This document shows, piece after piece, positions 7,601 to 13,823 of a stretch of DNA of 13,823 nucleotides. Source of the DNA: Prolixibacteraceae bacterium. Its GTDB lineage: Bacteria; Bacteroidota; Bacteroidia; Bacteroidales; Prolixibacteraceae. The notes beneath the pieces are model-generated. The model saw nothing but the letters and a program-made list of their open reading frames with translations. It did no database searches and had not been told where the DNA came from. The stretch lies in the NCBI GenBank assembly GCA_016930735.1, contig JAFGGF010000093.1, positions 1 to 13,823 of the forward strand, given 5' to 3'. A program made the translations under genes and the position numbers. How positions within the stretch are numbered: position 1 is the first letter of the stretch; each line of letters opens with the position of its first letter.

Positions 7601-7763
7601 GCTACGTAGTGTGGTTGAAAATTATGGAAACAATACAGACGGAATTATCAGGGATGCTTCTGAAAAACTGGCAGTGATCGAAGCCAAAGAAAAAGCCGAA
7701 CAGGAAGAAGCCAAAAACAATCCCGTTGAAATAAATATTGATAATCAGGAAAACAATCAATAA
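4686..7763 (+). CDS. Large exported tetratricopeptide-repeat protein
   Basis: The 1025-residue protein starts with a clear signal peptide (KTIRLIITLLSFVLIPFLSFG, cleavage before Gln23). No lipobox Cys is present, so it should be a soluble periplasmic protein. From about residue 30 to 1000 it is almost continuous TPR helices, with repeated patterns such as YYNAGEFEKAIPYLEKA, YELGRAYERIGQNNQALELY and LLADIYQAQGDEFQAKHTL. The style is that of YbgF/BamD-like envelope TPR proteins, which act as scaffolds. The last 30 residues are a charged, Glu/Asn-rich tail. No enzymatic domain is visible. The gene is followed after 7 nt by an outer-membrane barrel gene, so the two probably form one complex. It lacks the lipoprotein signal of the type 9 secretion TPR protein PorW, so I do not assign it there. 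Confidence 0.88.
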   Translation: MKTIRLIITLLSFVLIPFLSFGQETEYYTDIQDQIRTAKELFRQEKYNSSFRQFEKIQEKVDVNTEIYSEAEYFKSYALLKSGQGNGDKKMSDFIEAYPESPYLNQARFNLGSNQFEKNRYSMAIRTLNQVDAGRLDEKQAVLLHYQLGYSYMEEEDLENAAAEFYQIKDANNLYSKPASYYWAHINYLDGNYESALNGLRKLDGDPTYSQVIPLYVSHIFYKQQKYADIVNYTTGIIDDVDEDHQPELAKIIGDSYFHLNEFEKAIPYLERYHNSKGLKSNEDNYLLGYCYYNAGEFEKAIPYLEKASKGKDELAQNAFYHLSDCYVRTDNKEKARLAFEAASEMDFNDKIKEDALFNYAKITYELSYSPFSETIKAFDKYISLYPNSERNNSAYQYLVEVYMVTKNYEDAIKSIEKIEVKNASINKAYQRVTFFRGLELFNDRDYNSAIVSFDKTMQQSSDRELKARAMYWRAESLYRLGDFNSAINQYSQFLLTPGAYSLEEFKVANYNLAYAYFELEDYNKANSSFRKYLSANEGVRSEKVADALNRLGDCYFLERNYDEAIQYYRQSNNMRLFDADYALFQIAFCEGLQRNYQDKVTHLRNLLADYPNSNYRDDALYELGRAYERIGQNNQALELYNDIVKNYKQSSYYKKAVLQLGLVNFNNGNLNQALKYYKEVVEDFPNTDEAAAALTGIKNTYVELNNVDAYFAYTRNLGRGEVSASEQDALSYQAAEKQFMSGDADAIPQLRKYLNDFPYGNYVLNTHFYLGEALYAKGSFTEALGHYEYVANQSDNLFSEPAVSKAAELIYNAQNYQKALGLFQRLETISSSSYNNLKAYVGQMNCQFKLGNYNEAIPAAQKVQTAEKANPQLIRDADYVLAKSYYNLNNSDKALDQFRKLATETNSAEGAEAKFLVAQLLFVKNQLKPAEDEIMDFISKGTPHQFWLGKSFILLADIYQAQGDEFQAKHTLRSVVENYGNNTDGIIRDASEKLAVIEAKEKAEQEEAKNNPVEINIDNQENNQ

Positions 7764-7770
7764 TTCAGAT

Positions 7771-9564
7771 ATGGACAGAAAAAAGATCAATATATTGCTG
7801 CTTACAGTATTTATCCTTTTTATGGGATTCAGCCTTTATGCGCAGCAGGACACGGTATTAAGGCAGGAAGTTGAAGTGGTTAAAGCATACCGACCAAGCA
7901 TTTCTGACGCTTTTAAAATCAGCGATATCCCAAAAATGGATAAAGAAGAGCATCAGAAACCAACGTTCAATTATTCTATTTTCAGCCAGCCTGTTTTTTC
8001 TACATTCTCGGTTAATCCGCTTCAGGCAGCAAAAATAACAGGTAAACCAAAAGAGGACCATGGTTACGGGCTTATTAAACTGGGGACCGGAAATTACGGA
8101 AAACCTTATGCCGACTTTTATTTAAATAATAATAACTCAAAGAATACAATATTTGGAGTTCATTTTCAACACCTTTCATCACATGGGAAAATAAAACTGC
8201 CCGGCAATGACAAAGTGGATGCACCTTTTTCAGACAATGTGGCGGAACTTTATACCAAACACAGTGGACAAAATGCTGAATTTGATGTGAATGTTTTTTA
8301 TAACCGAAATGGGTTTAATTATTATGGTTATCCGGTTTTTCAGGTTCCTTCCCAGTTGATGGAGGAAAACCAGGATATAAATTATTTCGGTACAAAACAG
8401 GCATTTTCGAGGGGTGGACTGAATTTCGGAATTCAGAGCACTTCCCGTTCAAAACAAGCAGCTCAGCTTGGAATGGACATCGATTACCAGTATTTTACAA
8501 CAAAAACAGGACAGAAAGAACATCTGGCAGAATTGATGGTCCACGTAAAAAAACCGGTCAATAATATTGTTGCCATGATTGATGCAGGAGGTGCATTTTA
8601 CCTTGCCGACAGTATATTTAATAATACCCTGAACGATTACGGAAAAAGGCGGGAGATCTGGTTTAAAGCCAATCCAGTAGTGCAGTTCGAAAAGAAAAAT
8701 ATGAGCCTGAAAGCAGGAGGCAAATTTTATTTTGTGCTTGACAAAGACCGCGACCCGGCCATCAGGGTGGCACCCGATGTTTTGTTTACCTTAAAACCTA
8801 TTGAAGGCATCCTTGATTTTTTTGCCGGAATAGACGGGAAGTATGAACAAAATAACTATTCAAAAATTGCCCTGGAAAATCCTTTTGTGAATCCCGAACA
8901 CGATGTAAAAAACACCATGCATAAGTATCGTTTTTTTGGAGGATTTAATGGTAAATTCAGTTCGAAAATGAATTATACCGTTTCTGCTGAATATTCTTCG
9001 ATAAAAGACCAGCCATTTTACTATCAGGAGGCTTATTTTTATCCAGATGCAACACAACCTGTTGATCCCATCATTACCAATAACGACTTTCAGGTTTTAT
9101 ACGATGACCTGAATTTAACAAAGCTGAACCTGGAAGTTTATTATACTGCTTCAGAAAAACTTAACCTTCTGTTAACAGGAAGTTATTATGCATACAAACT
9201 GAAAGAACAGGCCGAAGCCTGGAACCTTCCGGATTTTGATGTTAAGCTATCACTGGATTTTCAGGTAACCGAACAGTTGAATGTGGCAACCGACATTTAT
9301 GTTATTGGTGAAAGGAAAGGATTGGTTTATGAATACAACGATTACCAGCAACCACCATGGAGTTCGGTTGGTATCCAAAAGCTTGATAAAGCTTATATTA
9401 TGGACATGGTTATCGATTTAAATGCCAGGGCTACTTACTCTGTAACCAGAAACTTTTCGGTATTTGCCCAGTTGAATAATTTCGGATTCCAAAACTATGA
9501 GCACTGGCTGGGCTACCCTGTACAGAATTTCAATTTCCTGGGTGGAATAAGCTATTCTTTTTAA
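7771..9564 (+). CDS. Outer-membrane beta-barrel protein with a TonB-box-like N-terminus
   Basis: The 597-residue protein has a signal peptide (INILLLTVFILFMGFSLYA, cleavage before Gln25). It is followed by QEVEVVKAYRPSISDAFKI (29-47), which resembles the TonB box plus plug start of Bacteroidota receptors. The rest alternates aromatic and polar residues in strand-like segments (YGLIKLGTGNYGKPYADFYL, KYRFFGGFNGKFSSKMNYTVSAEYSS, LNLEVYYTASEKLNLLLTGSYYAY) and ends in a terminal Phe (FLGGISYSF), as outer-membrane barrels do. I see no plug domain after the box. Relatives are often labelled TonB-dependent receptor, which overstates what can be seen. The start is ATG 7771, 7 nt after the TPR stop; a TTG at 7738 in frame would overlap that gene and spoil the signal peptide. 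Substrate is unknown. Confidence 0.85.
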   Translation: MDRKKINILLLTVFILFMGFSLYAQQDTVLRQEVEVVKAYRPSISDAFKISDIPKMDKEEHQKPTFNYSIFSQPVFSTFSVNPLQAAKITGKPKEDHGYGLIKLGTGNYGKPYADFYLNNNNSKNTIFGVHFQHLSSHGKIKLPGNDKVDAPFSDNVAELYTKHSGQNAEFDVNVFYNRNGFNYYGYPVFQVPSQLMEENQDINYFGTKQAFSRGGLNFGIQSTSRSKQAAQLGMDIDYQYFTTKTGQKEHLAELMVHVKKPVNNIVAMIDAGGAFYLADSIFNNTLNDYGKRREIWFKANPVVQFEKKNMSLKAGGKFYFVLDKDRDPAIRVAPDVLFTLKPIEGILDFFAGIDGKYEQNNYSKIALENPFVNPEHDVKNTMHKYRFFGGFNGKFSSKMNYTVSAEYSSIKDQPFYYQEAYFYPDATQPVDPIITNNDFQVLYDDLNLTKLNLEVYYTASEKLNLLLTGSYYAYKLKEQAEAWNLPDFDVKLSLDFQVTEQLNVATDIYVIGERKGLVYEYNDYQQPPWSSVGIQKLDKAYIMDMVIDLNARATYSVTRNFSVFAQLNNFGFQNYEHWLGYPVQNFNFLGGISYSF

Positions 9565-9700
9565 AGTGAAAACAGAAATATAAAGAGTTAATCCAACTCG
9601 TTAATCCTGAATCAGATTACCTGTTTTTAAGGTTAATATTTTGTTGATAAAAACAAGCTACCCGGATACCGCAAAACTCCTTATTTCTGCTATATTTTGT

Positions 9701-9708
9701 TATATTTG
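9701..9708 (+). promoter_or_regulatory. Candidate -7 box of gyrB
   Basis: TATATTTG fits TAnnTTTG exactly. A near match (TATATTTTG, one base too long) lies just upstream at 9691-9699, giving a tandem arrangement. Using the 9701 box would give a 5' leader of about 145 nt. A clear -33 TTG is not visible. The gene-free stretch 9565-9858 otherwise holds only weak AT-rich dyads and no good terminator for the upstream pair. Confidence 0.5.
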
Positions 9709-9790
9709 CATGTCATTAAAAAAATGGTATTTAAAATATTTAAATAATTGATTTGCAATAATTTACAAATTCAAAAAACACACAAACAAT

Positions 9791-9824
9791 TGGCTGCATT
9801 TTTATATGCTACTTCTCGCAGCCA
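9791..9824 (+). promoter_or_regulatory. Hairpin in the gyrB leader
   Basis: TGGCTGC (9791-9797) pairs perfectly with GCAGCCA (9818-9824) around a 20-nt AT-rich loop, 34 nt before the gyrB start. There is no T run after it, so it is not a terminator. A regulatory role is speculative. Confidence 0.35.
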
Positions 9825-9858
9825 TTATTTACAAATGATTTTAATTAAATAACATAGA

Positions 9859-11829
9859 ATGAGTGAATTGGAAAATAAAACAATGAGCAACGGGGGGAAT
9901 GGAAATTATTCAGCTGAAAGTATTCAGGTACTTGAAGGGCTTGAAGCAGTCAGGAAAAGGCCGGCCATGTATATTGGCGATGTGAACGAAAAAGGATTGC
10001 ATCATCTGGTTTACGAAGTAGTTGACAATTCTATCGATGAAGCTCTGGCTGGTTACTGTAACAACATTGAGGTAATTATTCATAAAGATAACTCAATCAC
10101 TGTCACTGACGACGGAAGGGGGATTCCGACTGAATTACATTCAAAAGAAAATAAATCGGCACTGGAGGTTGTAATGACTGTTTTACATGCCGGAGGTAAA
10201 TTCGATAAAGACAGTTATAAGGTTTCGGGAGGTTTGCACGGAGTTGGTGTTTCCTGTGTAAATGCACTTTCTGAAGATTTAAAAGCTGTAGTACACCGTG
10301 ACGGAAAAATCTGGGTTCAGGAATATTCAAAAGGTAAACCCAAAGGAGAAGTTATTGTTATCGGGGATTCAGAGAAAACAGGGACTATAGTAACTTTTAA
10401 ACCCGATAGTACAATTTTCCTGACAACAACATATAAATACGAAATACTTGCTGCACGACTTCGTGAACTTTCATTTTTGAATGCCGGAATCAGCCTTAAA
10501 CTGATCGATGAACGTAATATTGATTCTGAAGGCAACCATGTGCAGGAAGAATTTCATTCTGAAGATGGATTAAAAGAATTTGTTGAATACCTGGATGAAA
10601 CACGTGTAAAACTAACCGAAAATATAATTAATATTTCGTCTGAAAAATTCGGGATCCCGGTTGAAATTGCACTTCAGTACAACACATCGTTCTCAGAAAA
10701 TGTACATTCATATGTAAATAATATTAACACCATTGAAGGTGGAACTCACCTTACCGGATTCAGGCGGGGTTTAACACGTACGTTAAAAACCTATGCCGAA
10801 CAGTCGGGAATGCTGGCAAAAATGAAATTCGACATCAGTGGAGATGATTTCAGGGAAGGGCTGACAGCTGTAATTTCAGTGAAAGTTGCCGAACCCCAGT
10901 TTGAAGGGCAGACCAAAACCAAACTTGGGAACTCTGATGTCAGTATTTCGGTTGACCAGGCAGTTAGTGAAATGCTGAAAAACTACCTCGAAGAAAATCC
11001 CAAAGATGCCAAAACCATTGTAAATAAGGTAATTCTGGCGGCACAGGCACGTCATGCGGCCCGTAAAGCACGTGAAATGGTTCAGCGCAAAAATGCTTTA
11101 ACAGGTGGAGGCCTGCCCGGAAAACTGAGTGACTGTTCGGAAAAAGATCCTGCATTGTGTGAAGTGTTCCTCGTTGAGGGAGATTCAGCCGGTGGAACAG
11201 CCAAGCAGGGGCGCGACCGTAAGTTCCAGGCAATCCTGCCACTCAGGGGAAAAATCCTGAATGTTGAAAAAGCCATGCAGCATAAAATATTTGAAAACGA
11301 GGAGATAAAAAATATTTTTACTGCTTTGGGTGTCACCATTGGTACCGAAGAAGATTCGAAAGAACTGAACCTCGAAAAACTCAGATATCATAAAATTGTG
11401 ATCATGACGGATGCCGATGTGGATGGCAGCCATATAGCGACCCTGATCATGACTTTCTTTTTCCGTTATATGAACGACCTGATAAAAAGAGGGCACCTCT
11501 ATATTGCAACTCCACCTCTTTACCTGGTAAAAAAAGGGAAAAGGGAAGAATATGCGTGGAACGAACAGCAACGTCTTAAACTGATTGAAGAATGGGCCGA
11601 TGGAAAAGAATCAGCTGTTTCTACCCAGCGTTACAAAGGGTTGGGAGAAATGAATGCACATCAGCTCTGGGAAACCACAATGAATCCTGAACAAAGGACC
11701 CTGCAACAGGTAACCATTGAAAACGCTGCCGAAGCTGATCATATTTTCTCAATGTTAATGGGCGATGATGTTCCGCCACGCCGGAAATTTATTGAAGATC
11801 ACGCAGTTTATGCAAATATTGATGCATAA
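9859..11829 (+). CDS. gyrB: DNA gyrase subunit B
   Basis: This is a complete 656-residue GyrB, a length typical of Bacteroidota. The GHKL ATPase domain shows VYEVVDNSIDEA (51-62, catalytic Glu53 and Mg-binding Asn57), DDGRGIP (84-90) and GGLHGVG (124-130). QTKTKLGN (351-358) carries the ATP-contacting lysine of the transducer domain. The TOPRIM domain has EGDSAGG (440-446) and DADVDGSH (518-525), the metal-binding acidic residues. RYKGLGEMN (591-599) and WETTMNP are the GyrB C-terminal signature and favour GyrB over ParE. With GyrA, encoded elsewhere, it introduces negative supercoils in an ATP-dependent way. ATG 9859 gives the usual short leader before SIQVLEGLEAVRKRPAMYIG; ATG 9883 is a possible internal alternative. 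A tandem repeat and a strong terminator follow. Confidence 0.98.
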   Translation: MSELENKTMSNGGNGNYSAESIQVLEGLEAVRKRPAMYIGDVNEKGLHHLVYEVVDNSIDEALAGYCNNIEVIIHKDNSITVTDDGRGIPTELHSKENKSALEVVMTVLHAGGKFDKDSYKVSGGLHGVGVSCVNALSEDLKAVVHRDGKIWVQEYSKGKPKGEVIVIGDSEKTGTIVTFKPDSTIFLTTTYKYEILAARLRELSFLNAGISLKLIDERNIDSEGNHVQEEFHSEDGLKEFVEYLDETRVKLTENIINISSEKFGIPVEIALQYNTSFSENVHSYVNNINTIEGGTHLTGFRRGLTRTLKTYAEQSGMLAKMKFDISGDDFREGLTAVISVKVAEPQFEGQTKTKLGNSDVSISVDQAVSEMLKNYLEENPKDAKTIVNKVILAAQARHAARKAREMVQRKNALTGGGLPGKLSDCSEKDPALCEVFLVEGDSAGGTAKQGRDRKFQAILPLRGKILNVEKAMQHKIFENEEIKNIFTALGVTIGTEEDSKELNLEKLRYHKIVIMTDADVDGSHIATLIMTFFFRYMNDLIKRGHLYIATPPLYLVKKGKREEYAWNEQQRLKLIEEWADGKESAVSTQRYKGLGEMNAHQLWETTMNPEQRTLQQVTIENAAEADHIFSMLMGDDVPPRRKFIEDHAVYANIDA

Positions 11830-11831
11830 TC

Positions 11832-11876
11832 AAGTAGTAAGTATCTGAGTAGTGAGTATCTGAGTAGTGAGTAGTG
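11832..11876. repeat. Three 15-bp direct tandem repeats
   Basis: The unit is GAGTAGTGAGTATCT. The first copy (11832-11846) differs at two positions, the second (11847-11861) is exact, and the third (11862-11876) diverges at its last three bases. Shorter AGTAGTGAGT periodicity is visible inside the unit. It starts 3 nt after the gyrB stop, in non-coding DNA before the terminator. Confidence 0.8.
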
Positions 11877-11897
11877 AAATCTTAAGATAATAAGCAT

Positions 11898-11928
11898 AAA
11901 AACATCCGGGGAAAATCCGGATGTTTTT
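11898..11928. terminator. Rho-independent terminator of gyrB
   Basis: AAAAACATCCGG (11898-11909) pairs perfectly with CCGGATGTTTTT (11917-11928) around a 7-nt loop. The stem carries its own A and T tracts, so it could work in both directions, although only gyrB needs it here. Confidence 0.93.
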
Positions 11929-11961
11929 CTAATACCAAATTATCAAACATCCAATATCAAA

Positions 11962-12543
11962 ATGAAAATCTGTGTTTTTTCTTCTTCCAGTAACGGAATA
12001 CACGACGCTTATTTTAATGAAGCCCAAAAACTGGGCGAGTTAATTGGAATAAAAGGACATACGCTTGTTAATGGTGCCGGCAATGTTGGGCTTATGGAAG
12101 CCACTTCGGCAGCTGCCAAAAAAAATGGTGCACACACCATTGGAGTTATTCCTGAGATGATGCATGAAAAAAATCTTACTTCTGTAAATTCCCAGGAAGT
12201 TATTATTACCGATGACATGAAGGAAAGAAAAGAGCAGATCAGGCAGATTTCTGATGCATTTATAGCTTTACCCGGTGGATTCGGTACTCTGGAAGAAATC
12301 CTGGAAGTTATTACCTTAAAACAACTTACTTACCACAATAAAGCTATTGTTTTTATAAATACGGATAATTTCTTCAAACACTTGTTAAATCAGTTTGATG
12401 TCTTTTTTAATGAAAAATTTGCCAAGGAAGAATATAGAGATTTATACTTTATAGCCCGCAATGCCGGGGAAGCAATAAATTACATTGAAAATTATCAACC
12501 ACTGGAAAAATATTCAAAGTGGTTTAAAGTTCCGGAAAAATAA
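11962..12543 (+). CDS. LOG-family nucleoside 5'-monophosphate phosphoribohydrolase
   Basis: The 193-residue protein is a LOG-family (TIGR00730) Rossmann-fold enzyme. The nucleotide-binding loop reads NGAGNVGLMEATS (37-49), a variant of the usual YGGG..GLMG. MKERK (86-90) carries the conserved Arg. PGGFGTLEE (104-112) is the family hallmark with the catalytic Glu. Known members cleave cytokinin riboside or other nucleoside 5'-monophosphates into free base and ribose 5-phosphate; in non-plant bacteria this is probably nucleotide turnover. Some members were once misannotated as lysine decarboxylase. The gene begins 33 nt after the gyrB terminator, so it has its own transcript, and it converges on dapF. 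The departure from GGG and GLMG is within the variation I expect, but the exact substrate is not readable. Confidence 0.9.
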   Translation: MKICVFSSSSNGIHDAYFNEAQKLGELIGIKGHTLVNGAGNVGLMEATSAAAKKNGAHTIGVIPEMMHEKNLTSVNSQEVIITDDMKERKEQIRQISDAFIALPGGFGTLEEILEVITLKQLTYHNKAIVFINTDNFFKHLLNQFDVFFNEKFAKEEYRDLYFIARNAGEAINYIENYQPLEKYSKWFKVPEK

Positions 12544-12560
12544 TGTTTGTAATGTTATGG

Positions 12561-12594
12561 TGAGCCTGTCTGCCGGCAGACAGGGACATGCTCA
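12561..12594. repeat. Nested palindromic hairpin between convergent genes
   Basis: A perfect 20-bp palindrome, CCTGTCTGCCGGCAGACAGG, spans 12565-12584. It is nested inside outer arms TGAGC (12561-12565) and GCTCA (12590-12594). It is GC-rich in AT-rich surroundings and sits between the stops of the LOG gene and dapF. It lacks T tracts, so it is more like a REP/mobile palindrome than a classical terminator, though it may stop both convergent transcripts. Confidence 0.75.
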
Positions 12595-12616
12595 GAATGA
12601 CATAAACAAATGATAG

Positions 12617-13396
12617 TCAGACTTCTATTTCACCTTCAAAAACAAAAGTTGCGGGCCCTTTGAGCCAGATATTTTTAAAACCACCACCTGCTTTTTCAAA
12701 AGCAACACTTAAATCGCCCCCCTTGGCTTTTACATCGAATTTCCCCTTTTCTTTTCCTGTTTTAATAGCAGCGCTTAGTGCGGCAGCTGTAATTCCTGTT
12801 CCACAGGCAAGGGTTTCATTTTCAACTCCCCTTTCATAAGTATAAACTGTTAATTTACCATCCTTCAACTGGGTAAAATTAACATTGGTCCCTTCCTTTT
12901 TAAAACGATCGTTATACCTGATTTTCCTTCCTTCATTATAAACATCGAGGTCATTCAGCGAGTCAGAAAATGTTACAAAATGAGGGGAACCTGTATTCAG
13001 GAAATAATCATCCGATATTTTTTCAAAATAAGGAACATCAATCATCTTAAGGTTTACCTGGCCATCTTTTTCAATTACAGCTTCATGTAAACCATCGACT
13101 GCCATAAAAGTAGTTTCCTGATCAATGATTCCCAGTTTTTTTGCAAATGCAACAATACAGCGCCCACCGTTCCCGCACATGCTGGCTTCAGGGCCATCGG
13201 AATTAAAATACCGCATTTCAAAATCAAATTTATTATGCTCCTGCAATAACATCAAACCATCTCCCCCAATACCAAAACGCCTGTCGCACAGAAACTTTAT
13301 TAATGAAACATTATTCCCGTCAAACTTTTTATTTCGGTTATCTATAATTACGAAATCATTCCCTGCTCCCTGATATTTTGAAAAATAAATCTTCAT
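12617..13396 (-). CDS. dapF: Diaminopimelate epimerase
   Basis: The 259-residue protein is a complete DapF, converting LL- to meso-diaminopimelate without cofactor, for lysine and peptidoglycan synthesis. Both catalytic cysteines are present: Cys74 in SMCGNGGRC (72-80) and Cys198 in ACGTG (197-201). The substrate-binding GAGNDF (10-15), FNSDG (64-68) and YERGVENETLACGTG (187-201) motifs are intact. TGSPHFV (135-141) is the usual domain-linking strand. The start is ATG 13396, giving the standard MKIYFSKYQGAGNDF beginning. The gene is alone on its strand, converging on the LOG gene and diverging from the HtrA-type protease gene. Presence of dapF fits a Gram-negative cell wall with meso-DAP. Confidence 0.97.
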   Translation of the reverse strand: MKIYFSKYQGAGNDFVIIDNRNKKFDGNNVSLIKFLCDRRFGIGGDGLMLLQEHNKFDFEMRYFNSDGPEASMCGNGGRCIVAFAKKLGIIDQETTFMAVDGLHEAVIEKDGQVNLKMIDVPYFEKISDDYFLNTGSPHFVTFSDSLNDLDVYNEGRKIRYNDRFKKEGTNVNFTQLKDGKLTVYTYERGVENETLACGTGITAAALSAAIKTGKEKGKFDVKAKGGDLSVAFEKAGGGFKNIWLKGPATFVFEGEIEV

Positions 13397-13418
13397 TGTT
13401 TTTCTTTATTTTTAAACT

Positions 13419-13460
13419 GACAATTTTACAATATTATTCTGCCATTGTCAGACAATTTTA
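13419..13460. promoter_or_regulatory. Paired direct repeats in the dapF/protease intergenic region
   Basis: GACAATTTTA occurs twice on the plus strand (13419-13428 and 13451-13460), 32 nt apart start to start. The second copy is also half of a 13-bp palindrome, ATTGTCAGACAAT (13444-13456). On the minus strand each copy contains TAAAATTG, one mismatch from the TAnnTTTG box, so one or both may be dapF promoter elements, or the repeats may be operator sites. Confidence 0.4.
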
Positions 13461-13544
13461 TAAAACTTTTTAACAAAACGAAGGTTTAGCTGTTAAATAA
13501 TTTTAAATGCCAGCCGATCATAAACATTTTTGAAACATAGGCAG

Positions 13545-13552
13545 TATTTTTG
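13545..13552 (+). promoter_or_regulatory. Promoter -7 box of the HtrA-type protease gene
   Basis: TATTTTTG is an exact TAnnTTTG match, giving a 5' untranslated region of about 50 nt before ATG 13609. No TTG lies at the usual 17-23 nt spacing. The same place also shows GGCA(13540-13543) and TTGC (13550-13553), with GG and GC 10 nt apart as in sigma-54 promoters; the housekeeping reading is preferred. Confidence 0.55.
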
Positions 13553-13608
13553 CGTTTTACTGTTACAAATTTTGAAAATGTAAAACATACAATTAAAAAG
13601 AATAAGCC

Positions 13609-13823
13609 ATGAAAAAGTTACAAAGGTATTTATTGACGTTCGTTTTAGTGGTTGCCGGAGCATTTGTAGCACTTTTTGTGTACACTAAGTTTTTTGACAA
13701 ACCTGAAGTAGTAACAATAAAAGAATCGCAGCCGGTTAAATATGCGGCTTTACCTTCCGATTCAGAAATGCAGCTTCCCGATCTAACTTATGCTGCAGAG
13801 AATTCAGTCCATTCTGTTGTTCA
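13609..13823 (+). CDS. Do/HtrA-family periplasmic serine protease, N-terminal part (partial)
   Basis: The frame runs from ATG 13609 off the right edge, giving the first 71 residues. It begins with a basic N-terminus and a hydrophobic stretch (LLTFVLVVAGAFVALFVY, residues 8-25), an uncleaved anchor or signal peptide. A Pro-rich, low-complexity linker follows (VKYAALPSDSEMQLPD), then LTYAAENSVHSVV. The last segment is the beginning of the trypsin-like domain in Bacteroidota DegP/DegQ proteins, which usually read DFT.AAE.TVHAVVH. The catalytic His, Asp, Ser and the PDZ domains lie outside the window. Such proteases degrade or refold damaged envelope proteins. It diverges from dapF over a 212-nt region carrying paired repeats. 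degP versus degQ cannot be decided. Confidence 0.8.
   Translation, partial: MKKLQRYLLTFVLVVAGAFVALFVYTKFFDKPEVVTIKESQPVKYAALPSDSEMQLPDLTYAAENSVHSVV

Noticed and set aside
4686..7763. TPR protein as type 9 secretion component PorW/SprE
   Set aside because: It has no lipobox Cys after the signal peptide and no type 9 secretion genes nearby.
7738..7770. TTG start of the outer-membrane barrel overlapping the TPR gene
   Set aside because: ATG 7771 gives a clean signal peptide and a normal 7-nt spacing; the upstream extension would put polar residues before it.
9585..9650. Terminator after the outer-membrane barrel gene
   Set aside because: Only a 5-bp GAGTT/AACTC hairpin and an AT-only dyad (TGTTTTTA with TAAAAACA) are present, without the GC-rich stem plus T tract pattern.
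11185..11571. Minus-strand frame of 128 codons inside gyrB
   Set aside because: It is antisense to the conserved TOPRIM region and shows no recognisable protein features.

Overview
The window is chromosomal DNA from a member of the Bacteroidota, most likely a Bacteroidales/Marinilabiliales-type anaerobe or marine relative; the exact genus cannot be read from the sequence. The evidence is an AT-rich composition, starts that mostly lack a Shine-Dalgarno sequence, several TAnnTTTG boxes (the -7 element of Bacteroidota housekeeping promoters), a small RRM protein beside a CspA-type protein, a large periplasmic TPR protein paired with an outer-membrane barrel, and the family-specific look of GyrB, DapF and the HtrA-type protease.

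Layout. At the left edge is the C-terminal end of a class I methyltransferase (2-238), closed by a strong terminator. A decayed 618-base stretch (239-856) follows, holding an orphan promoter-like box, AT-rich palindromes and, on the minus strand, the degraded C-terminus of an IS1182-type transposase. Next come a small GIY-YIG domain protein (857-1216) and a class III PLP aminotransferase (1387-2559). A structured leader of about 150 nt precedes an RRM protein and a CspA protein (2790-3241), with a terminator and then a third RNA-binding gene, a basic-tail plus cold-shock-domain fusion (3353-3799). Convergent to it is ftsE (minus, 3814-4527), which appears to be transcribed leaderlessly. Divergent from ftsE is a tight two-gene unit: a 1025-residue exported TPR protein and a 597-residue outer-membrane beta-barrel (4686-9564). 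Then come gyrB (9859-11829), a LOG-family nucleotide phosphoribohydrolase (11962-12543), convergent dapF (minus, 12617-13396) and, divergent from dapF, the start of a Do/HtrA-type serine protease running off the right edge (13609 onward).

How the genes work together. Most are conserved housekeeping genes with separate promoters. Two groups look functionally linked. The first is the RNA-chaperone cluster (RRM, Csp, CSD fusion), presumably for cold or stress adaptation of mRNA structure. The second is the TPR/outer-membrane-barrel pair, 7 nt apart and both exported, which probably forms one envelope complex of unknown function. The barrel keeps a TonB-box-like segment just after its signal peptide but has no plug domain that I can recognise, which makes this pair the best candidate for an under-described system here. 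I found no CRISPR array, tRNA, rRNA, prophage or defence island.
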